DNA of 12,899 bases from Strigomonas culicis. Its lineage: Eukaryota > Euglenozoa > Kinetoplastea > Trypanosomatida > Trypanosomatidae. Under the pieces are notes generated by a model. The model was not told where the DNA came from. It saw only the letters and a list, made by a program, of their open reading frames with translations, and searched no databases. Each line of letters starts with the position of its first letter. Position 1 is the stretch's first letter. The stretch lies in NCBI GenBank assembly GCA_000482145.1, contig AUXH01000545.1, positions 1-12,899 on the forward strand, written 5' to 3'. The position numbers and the translations under genes were made by a program. This document shows, piece after piece, positions 7,045-12,899 of the stretch.

Positions 7045-9009
7045 TCAGCAAGCAATCTCTTCCACCAGGTAGTCCAACGGGTTCGTGACGACACAGATCA
7101 GAAGATACACGACCCACGCCAGCATGGACCTCTTGTCCGTCTTGGGTGCAAAGACGCAGACGACCTCCTCCACCATCCCCTCGCAGCTGTCCAGTAACGT
7201 CTTGAAATTGTACGCGACGTGCGGCGGCGCCGCCTCCGGCGCGGCGCCGTACATGCGGTCGTAGGCCTGGCGCTGCGGCGGGAAGGACTGTTGGCACAGC
7301 AGCGTGAGGCCCGCGGCCGTGGGCGCCAGCAGCACCGCGGACAGCTCCGCCTCCTCCACGACGAGCAGCCGCAGCGCGTGGCGGCCGGCCGGCATCCCGC
7401 GCAGGCGCCACACAAGGCCCTGCAGAAGCGCAGCCGTCGCGCGCTGCACGGCGGCCGGCGCGTCCGCGGCGAAGGCCGGCAGCGCGCGGAGTGGCGGGCC
7501 CCACCACCCGTCGGCCGCCACGCGCCCCCGCCGCGCGCGCGCGCCGCTGTGCAGCGCGATGCCGTGCCACAGCAGCGACGCGCAGCGCTGCGGTGGCCGC
7601 GCCGGCCGCCGCAGGCCCGCCTCCACCCGCGGCCACTGAGCGGCGCCGGCCAGCTGGCGGCACAGATCGTCCGCGGCCTGCGTCAGCGCCGGCAGGTCGC
7701 CGTCCCCCGCGGTGAGCTGCACAAACAGCAGGCCGCGGTCGCCGGCGGACTCCGGCGGCAGCGGCGCGCCCTGCGCCGCGCTGATGAGCGCGCTGCAGCT
7801 GCAGCAATGCATCCAGACGTAGCCGCTGTCGTTGAAGTGCGGGAGGCAGACCGGGGCCCAGGAGTGCGGCCGCTGCCGCTGCGCCATGCGGCTGGCGAGA
7901 TAGAGCACGAGCCACACGTCGGCGGAGGGGAGGCCGCAGCGCGTGCGCTGGGGGTGCGCGCGGGGGTAGCGCCCGCCAGGGCCCACGACCGCGACGACGC
8001 GGTCGCGGTACAGGAGATAGGTGTACAGCAGCTGCGGGCACTGCCGCAGCAGCCCGCGCGCGCTCGCGAGCAGCACCGTCTGCACCCACGCCCGCCACGG
8101 GTGGCAGAGCGACGCCCACGGCACGCAGGGGAAGAGGCTGCCGGCGTCGGCGGGGCTCAGCAGCTGCCGCACAAAGTCCCGCATGAGGTCCACGTCACGC
8201 GGTGCGAGGTGCGCCGCGGGGTCGTACTGCGGGCACGCCGCGAGCGTCGCGTTGAGCTGCGGGACCAGCGCATAGAGATAGGCGTGCACCAGTCGCAGCA
8301 GCATGCGGTGGTGCACCGTCCGGAGGTGCGGCGCCGCGGCCGCCGCGGTCGCGTCGTCGCGGCGCACGGCCGCGACATACACCATCTCCCCCTCCACATG
8401 GAAGTACAGCGTGAAGCGCTCGCCAAAGTCGATGCAGAGCAGCTGCGCCTCCTCCTCCGCCGCGTCGCCGACATCGGGCGGCTTGTTCTCTGTGAAGGCG
8501 GCGGCGCGTTTGACCGGCCGTGCGGGCGCCGTCGCGCGGTGCGTCTGCAGCAGCACGAGCAGGACGCCGAACACATCCGCGAGCCGGTGCGCGTCGCCAT
8601 GTAGTGAGAACACCGGCCGCCCGGCGCTGGTCATGGCAAACACGTGCGCGTCGTGCTGCGCTAACACGCCGGCCTCCGGGTCCTCCCGCTCCGGCGTCCG
8701 GTCCTCCTCCGCTGCCTCGCTGTGGGCAGCCGTCAGGGTCTCCTCTGTCGTGGAGGATGCCAGCACGCGCGGCAGGCGCTGCGTCGGCGCCGTCCGCGAC
8801 TGCGGCGGGTGCGCCGGGAGCTCCGCCGGCGGGGGGTTCATCTGTGAGTGGACGCTGTCGTTGAAGCTCTTGTGGCCCATCGCGGAGGTGCGCCGCAGCA
8901 CCGCGCGGTACGTGTGCGCGCCGGCGAGCGGGGAGAGCAGTATCTCCCCCAGCGCATCGTCGATGGTGCCATCGCTGCCACTATAGATGGTAGGGGTCTG
9001 CGGGTCCAT
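7045..9009 (-). CDS. MON1: Vacuolar fusion protein MON1 (Rab7 GEF subunit)
   Basis: MON1 with CCZ1 forms the exchange factor that activates Rab7 on maturing endosomes and autophagosomes. The 654-residue frame begins at ATG 9009, after the predicted acceptor at 9064, and ends in TGA (7047-7045). Seen: a poorly conserved N-terminal tail (1-115) rich in Ser, Pro and Glu; the start of the first longin domain, AHVFAMTSAGRPVFSLHGDA (121-140); LCIDFGERFTLYF (191-203) continuing that domain; and LLYTYLLYRDRVVAVVGP (327-344) in the second longin region. SWAPVCLPHFNDSGYVWMH (383-401), the best-conserved MON1 segment, and a third, divergent longin-like part (about 470-625) follow. Sequence between motifs is Ala/Arg-rich, reflecting GC pressure. 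Odd: the last ~25 residues (MLAWVVYLLICVVTNPLDYL...) are strongly hydrophobic and seem to extend beyond the usual MON1 end. An upstream ATG overlaps the start out of frame. A CCZ1 partner is not in the window. Confidence 0.85.
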   Translation of the reverse strand: MDPQTPTIYSGSDGTIDDALGEILLSPLAGAHTYRAVLRRTSAMGHKSFNDSVHSQMNPPPAELPAHPPQSRTAPTQRLPRVLASSTTEETLTAAHSEAAEEDRTPEREDPEAGVLAQHDAHVFAMTSAGRPVFSLHGDAHRLADVFGVLLVLLQTHRATAPARPVKRAAAFTENKPPDVGDAAEEEAQLLCIDFGERFTLYFHVEGEMVYVAAVRRDDATAAAAAPHLRTVHHRMLLRLVHAYLYALVPQLNATLAACPQYDPAAHLAPRDVDLMRDFVRQLLSPADAGSLFPCVPWASLCHPWRAWVQTVLLASARGLLRQCPQLLYTYLLYRDRVVAVVGPGGRYPRAHPQRTRCGLPSADVWLVLYLASRMAQRQRPHSWAPVCLPHFNDSGYVWMHCCSCSALISAAQGAPLPPESAGDRGLLFVQLTAGDGDLPALTQAADDLCRQLAGAAQWPRVEAGLRRPARPPQRCASLLWHGIALHSGARARRGRVAADGWWGPPLRALPAFAADAPAAVQRATAALLQGLVWRLRGMPAGRHALRLLVVEEAELSAVLLAPTAAGLTLLCQQSFPPQRQAYDRMYGAAPEAAPPHVAYNFKTLLDSCEGMVEEVVCVFAPKTDKRSMLAWVVYLLICVVTNPLDYLVEEIAC

Positions 9010-9016
9010 GCAGCAT
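8981..9016 (-). other. Upstream ORF overlapping the MON1 start
   Basis: In the predicted 54-nt MON1 leader an ATG at bases 9016-9014 opens an 11-codon frame (MLHGPADPYHL) ending in TAG at 8983-8981. It starts 7 nt before the MON1 ATG, in another frame, and stops 27 nt inside the gene. Ribosomes starting here would miss the MON1 ATG. The leaders of the four other genes with visible starts contain no ATG. A regulatory effect is inferred. Confidence 0.5.
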
Positions 9017-9627
9017 CGACGTGCGATAAAAATAGATGTTTTAGCTCTACTCTAGCACTTACACTACAGGAAGTGAGAGAGTGAAAGAGAAAGAGATGCG
9101 ATACACAGCGTCAGGACAAGGCGCATAAGCGTCCAAAAATGAAAGAGGGGTAAACAACAGATTCGTATCGTTTCATGCATTTGTTTTCATGTTGACAATA
9201 TGTGTATAGATGATGTGTGGGTCTCCCATTTGAAGACAGATGCAAAAGGTTTTTTTTTTTTTAATGGACATTCAATATGATACTGAAAGACCTGCAAGCA
9301 CAAAAAATAATATGAATACTTCAACCGTAAAGCACACTGGTGGCATTGCTTTCAGTTGCTTCTCACCTGTTGCTTCTGCTATCGTTTTCCTTCCCTTGAA
9401 CTTATTATCTTTTTACATTGGAACATCGAGTGATGAGTAAAAAACTACAAGCGACAAGTGAAATAAGAAAGAAAATAGAATGGTCAACATAAACAGAGGT
9501 ACAATAATGGCAAAAAAGGCACGCGCGCTCCGACGAAGAAGAACGAGGAATGAAAGAGAAACAAAAAAAAACCCCGCAAACAAACAAAAAAGAGAAGAAA
9601 AGTAAAACAAAAGAAAAGTGACGCATG
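9010..9627. other. Intergenic spacer (calpain 3' UTR and MON1 5' leader)
   Basis: This is the longest spacer in the window, A/T-rich and without a convincing gene. The first ~90 nt after the calpain stop are almost pure pyrimidine on the sense strand (bases ~9620-9530) and end in an AG (GTCGGAG), which looks like a splice signal although no recognisable gene follows. A T13 run lies at 9250-9262 on the plus strand. A plus-strand frame (9240-9440, 66 codons) and minus-strand hydrophobic frames in this stretch have low-GC codons and no family features. Confidence 0.6.
9064..9100 (-). promoter_or_regulatory. Predicted spliced-leader acceptor for MON1
   Basis: On the sense strand CATCTCTTTCTCTTTCACTC followed by TCTCACTTCCTGTAG is a near-ideal pyrimidine tract, with the first AG at bases 9065-9064. 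The leader to ATG 9009 is 54 nt and includes the upstream ATG at 9016. AGs further downstream (for example in GCTAGAG near 9053-9049) are possible minor sites. Confidence 0.65.
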
Positions 9628-12600
9628 CTACACCGTGAGCGCGGCGGTCAGCCCGACGTTGCTGTACAGGCGCAGCATGTACTTGTTCTTCGACGGCGGG
9701 TGCGCGCTGACGACAAGAAGGCCCTGCCGCTCCACCAGCGTGATGGGCAGCGCGACGCCGCCGGCGGAGTAGTGGCCGCTGCTTGCGACCATCTGCATGG
9801 TGGCGGGATCGCTCTCCACGAAGAGGCTCACGTTCACGTAGGTCCGCTCGCTCTCCGTCTCCGCGTCGCCGCCGACAACGAAGAGCCGGCACGTGAGGAG
9901 CCCTTTGGCGGCGAGCGAGACGGCGATCTTGCTGCACTGGAAGACGGCGTCGGACTTCTGCAGCTGCAGCGGCGCGGTCGTGCTGCGCAGGTGCCCGCCC
10001 TGGAGGAGCTGGCCGGAGACGGTGACCGCGTTCCAGCCCTCGCCCTCCTCCGGCAGCGGCCGCAGCGTGTGGGCCTCCGTCGTCTCCACGACGAGCTCGT
10101 AGCTGCCCGGGACGCCCTTTTCCCACAGCGAGGGCACGACGACGTAGTCGCCGGCGGGGAGCGGCGGCAGGCAGCGCACCGGCTGCGGCGGCGGGCGGGG
10201 CGTATCGGCGATGCGCTTCACGTAGTCCGCGATGAACATGCACAGTTCTGCCAGGTAGTTAGCCTGAACGGTTGGCAGCGTCTTCGCCTTGCGGTGCAGA
10301 TTCACGATCTGCGCGACGTAGCTGCTGAGCTGCGAGCTGCAGTTGCGGACGTCGCGGCAGAGCTCGCGCATGTCGGCCCACAAGTCGCCCGCCTTCGTCT
10401 TGTCCGCGAAGGAGATGCTGTCCGTGCCCAGCGCGATCTCCACGTCGAACTTGCACCGGCCGCCGACCAGCGGCGCGGCGCCGGCGTTCGCTTGGAAGAG
10501 TCGCATGCTCCAGCCGGGCGTTCCCTGCGGTAAGGGCTGCTTGTCGATCATCACCTTCGACAGCGTGGGTGACACAAAGTGCCCCTTATCCACCGCCGCC
10601 AGCAGCAGCACGGTCACCTCGTCTACGTCATCCAAGTCGTAGAGGTTGAAGCTCGCCGCGCGGCCCGGCACGGCGGAAAGCAGCTGCAGCTGCGCCTTCT
10701 TCGTTTCCTCCACCTGGCGGTCGCCGAGCAGCTTGTTAGCATCGTAGTCCAGCGTGTGCGGCAGCGCGCTGTCCAGCACGGCGCCGCCGTACGTGTACAC
10801 CCGCGACCGCATGATGAAGCTGGCATCGGAGGTGCCGTTGCCGATCCGCAGCCCGAACGGGACCTTCGCCGCCTTGACCCGCTCGTCACGGGGCGGCCAT
10901 TTCTGCATGAGCTGCAGCTGCGTCGTCTCGTCGCACTCTGGCAGGGACAGGCGCACGGAGACCATGCTGGGCCTTGTCAGCGTGAGCACGTACTGCGGGT
11001 TGTACACGTACGTGTTGCCGTCCATGCGGCCGCCGCAGCTCTTGCCCTTCGCGAAGGACCCCGTGACCGCGGTGGTGCAGCGGAGGCACGTCTTGGGGAT
11101 GAGGTGCATGTAGACACCGGCGTTGAGATTGCCGGCCGTCAGGTTCGCGCTCTCCATCAGCGAGCCGGTGGCGGCCGCGGCGGCGTCACCCGCCTGCGGC
11201 AGCACCGGCAGCCGCATCTGCTCGAGCTCCGTGTGCAGCGTGACGGTGAAGTTGAAGGGCTCCTTCACCGGCGAGCCCAGGCGCGTGACGACGACAAGAA
11301 GGTTGCTCGTGCCGGCCGGGCAGTCGAAGCTGGTCAGCCATGACGCCGCCTTGCGATAGGCCACCGAGTTGAGGGGCTGCATGCGCACGGAGATGTCCGA
11401 GGCCGACGCGAGGCGGCGGCAGTAGCACATGCCGAACACGCACGAGCCGCCGATGCTCTGCGCGATGGACGGGTACTCGGTGATGTCGTACACCTTCAGC
11501 GACACGTAAGGCACCGTATTATCGTTCTCGTCGGACTGCAGACCGAACTCTGTGACGTTGGACACGTGGCGGGAGAAGACGAGGTGCATGCGCTGGCGGC
11601 GCGGCGCCTTCACGACGCCGATGTGCAGCTGCGGCATCTGCCCGACGCTGAGGGTGTAGGCGAACGTGCCGTGGCAGGCAAGGCGGGTGGGGCGCCGCGA
11701 CAGCCCGTCCGGCGTCGGGTACAGGAGGTACGGGTTCCAGCTGAGGAAGCAGCGGTCGAAGTAGCGCAGCGCGTCCTCCCAGGCGATGCAGAAGACGCCG
11801 CGGTTCGTCACGTCCTCCGTCACCGCGAAGGCCTCGCGGATCTTGGCTGCCTCGGGCGACTTGTCCGTGTGCGAGAGCGGCCCGGACCACGAGAGCTTCG
11901 ACCAGGGGTTCTGCACGAGGAGCACGCGCCGCCCCTCCACCTCACGCAGGTCCAGCACCGCGTAGCAGTGGTTCCCACCAAGGAGAACACTCTTCAGATT
12001 GACCTTCCCCTCATCGGGCGTCGTGATGGTGAGCAGCACGGCGCCGCGGTTGAAGTTCCGCACCATGCGGCCCCACTCGAACTCGCCGTCGAAGTCCTTG
12101 TCGTCGAACTTCGTCATGTCAGGGAGCCAGCCGCACAACTTGTAGAGGTCGCTGCTGCTGCTACTGCCGGGGAAGTTGTAGCTGCCGCCGCAAATCTTCA
12201 CAAACGCCTTCTCCATCAGTGACACCCACAGCTCCGTCGGGTCGCGGCTGTATGTGCAGAGCAGCTCCTTGGAGCGCGGGTTGGCCGGCAGCCGGTCGTC
12301 GATCGTGACGATGCGGGTCATGCCGTTGATGAGCATCTTCACGCAGTACTTGCCCTTGGGGTTTACGATGGGGTTGCCCTCCACGTCCTGCGGGTAGATG
12401 ACGTTGCTGATGATCTTCGCGTTCGGGTACTTCTTTTGATACGCCGCGCAGATGATGAGACTGCAGACGAGGGAGCAGTCGCCTACAACGGTCTGCTTGA
12501 TGTTGAGTGGATCTGCTTGGCGGATGATGGTGAAGGGCTCCGCGCCCGGGCGCGCGAGGCTGCTGACGTGCACAAGCTTCGCGCCGAACTTCTTCTGCTT

Positions 12601-12899
12601 GTCGTTCAGCAGCGGCGTGAAGCGGTCCTCCCACACGTCCTCGCACGGCATGAATACGTTCTCGGCGCCGTAGCCCTCGTCCACGTCGTCCCACATGGGC
12701 AGCAGCAGCGTGCTGGTGACGCCGCTGCGCCGCAGCACGTCCATCTCGGCGGGCAGGATGGGGTTGTCCTGCAGGAAGCGCGGCTGGTGCACCGTGTAGT
12801 AGCGCTTGCGCATGAGCCGCAGCGTCTCCTCCACCTGCTTGAAGTTCGCCGGGTTGTTGCGCTCGCGGCTGCCCATCTGGTGGGCGTGCTGCAGCACGT
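9628..12899 (-). CDS. Calpain-7/PalB-like cysteine peptidase (family C2), N-terminus beyond the window
   Basis: In animals and fungi this branch acts with ESCRT-III on endosomes; its role here is inferred. The frame enters from beyond 12899, so the start codon is unseen, and ends with TAG at 9630-9628; 1089 codons are visible, numbered here from base 12897. Catalytic residues: Cys141 in TVVGDCSLVCSL (bases 12477-12475), His310 in LGGNHCYAVLDL (11970-11968) and Asn330 in VQNPWSKLSW (11910-11908). IIYPQ-like VIYPQDVEGNP (166-176), GKYCVKMLINGM, DRLPANPRSKELLCTYS, ELWVSLMEKAF and FLSWNPYLL (384-392) match calpain-7 rather than the conventional calpains. Two C2-like beta-sandwich domains follow (~405-560 and ~590-930). 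The second has the KGKSCGGRM...YNPQY signature (617-636) and LPAGDYVVVPSLWEKG (913-928). A helical insertion lies at ~838-897, and a further ~155-residue beta-rich region completes the protein. Animal calpain-7 has MIT domains at the N-terminus; whether this protein does cannot be seen. Confidence 0.9.
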   Translation of the reverse strand, partial: VLQHAHQMGSRERNNPANFKQVEETLRLMRKRYYTVHQPRFLQDNPILPAEMDVLRRSGVTSTLLLPMWDDVDEGYGAENVFMPCEDVWEDRFTPLLNDKQKKFGAKLVHVSSLARPGAEPFTIIRQADPLNIKQTVVGDCSLVCSLIICAAYQKKYPNAKIISNVIYPQDVEGNPIVNPKGKYCVKMLINGMTRIVTIDDRLPANPRSKELLCTYSRDPTELWVSLMEKAFVKICGGSYNFPGSSSSSDLYKLCGWLPDMTKFDDKDFDGEFEWGRMVRNFNRGAVLLTITTPDEGKVNLKSVLLGGNHCYAVLDLREVEGRRVLLVQNPWSKLSWSGPLSHTDKSPEAAKIREAFAVTEDVTNRGVFCIAWEDALRYFDRCFLSWNPYLLYPTPDGLSRRPTRLACHGTFAYTLSVGQMPQLHIGVVKAPRRQRMHLVFSRHVSNVTEFGLQSDENDNTVPYVSLKVYDITEYPSIAQSIGGSCVFGMCYCRRLASASDISVRMQPLNSVAYRKAASWLTSFDCPAGTSNLLVVVTRLGSPVKEPFNFTVTLHTELEQMRLPVLPQAGDAAAAATGSLMESANLTAGNLNAGVYMHLIPKTCLRCTTAVTGSFAKGKSCGGRMDGNTYVYNPQYVLTLTRPSMVSVRLSLPECDETTQLQLMQKWPPRDERVKAAKVPFGLRIGNGTSDASFIMRSRVYTYGGAVLDSALPHTLDYDANKLLGDRQVEETKKAQLQLLSAVPGRAASFNLYDLDDVDEVTVLLLAAVDKGHFVSPTLSKVMIDKQPLPQGTPGWSMRLFQANAGAAPLVGGRCKFDVEIALGTDSISFADKTKAGDLWADMRELCRDVRNCSSQLSSYVAQIVNLHRKAKTLPTVQANYLAELCMFIADYVKRIADTPRPPPQPVRCLPPLPAGDYVVVPSLWEKGVPGSYELVVETTEAHTLRPLPEEGEGWNAVTVSGQLLQGGHLRSTTAPLQLQKSDAVFQCSKIAVSLAAKGLLTCRLFVVGGDAETESERTYVNVSLFVESDPATMQMVASSGHYSAGGVALPITLVERQGLLVVSAHPPSKNKYMLRLYSNVGLTAALTV

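Noticed and set aside
7219..8604. A 461-codon plus-strand open frame opposite MON1
   Set aside because: Low-complexity Arg/Ala/Gln composition caused by third-position GC on the other strand; no start context or motif supports it.
9240..9440. A 66-codon plus-strand frame in the calpain-MON1 spacer
   Set aside because: It is opposite to the direction of all the genes, A/T-rich, and without a splice signal or homology that I can recognise.
1..12899. Mobile element, CRISPR array or virus-derived sequence
   Set aside because: No transposase, integrase or reverse-transcriptase motifs, no terminal repeats and no spaced direct repeats were seen; all long frames with protein-like signals belong to cellular families.

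Overview
The window reads as nuclear DNA from a trypanosomatid flagellate (Kinetoplastea). All six recognisable protein genes lie on the minus strand, none shows an intron, and they are separated by short A/T-rich spacers. The coding parts are very rich in G or C at third positions, so long open frames appear on the opposite strand as artefacts. Upstream of five of the ATGs (the sixth lies outside the window) the sense strand carries a pyrimidine-rich tract followed by the first AG, 54-109 nt before the ATG. That is the arrangement expected for spliced-leader trans-splicing of a polycistronic transcript. The family set (kinetoplastid-type calpain, RRP9/U3-55K, PUS1, MON1) also fits. I cannot name genus or species. 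The spacers (277-618 nt) are compact.

In the direction of transcription (right to left) the order is as follows. (1) 12899-9628: a calpain-7/PalB-like C2 cysteine peptidase, lacking its N-terminus at the window edge, with intact Cys/His/Asn residues and a long C-terminal extension. (2) 9009-7045: MON1, a subunit of the Rab7 exchange factor, with an overlapping upstream ORF. (3) 6499-4349: the U3 snoRNP WD40 protein RRP9/U3-55K, with polyglutamine and a lysine-rich tail. (4) 3863-1944: a PUS1-type tRNA pseudouridine synthase with a long acidic/basic insertion. (5) 1666-1163: a guanine-deaminase-like zinc deaminase interrupted by one in-frame TGA, after which the coding frame continues intact. 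(6) 737-1: a PLP enzyme of the O-acetylhomoserine sulfhydrylase family, running off the window and apparently shifting frame in its last ~40 bases.

This is mainly a housekeeping stretch: endosome traffic (calpain-7 and MON1), ribosome and tRNA maturation (RRP9 and PUS1), and purine and sulfur amino-acid metabolism (deaminase and sulfhydrylase). Trypanosomatid gene clusters are generally not functional operons, so the grouping should not be over-read. I found no mobile element, CRISPR array, tRNA or rRNA, and no convincing new system. The observations most worth a second look are the two neighbouring disrupted metabolic genes at the low-coordinate end, the MON1 upstream ORF, and the extra domains of the calpain.
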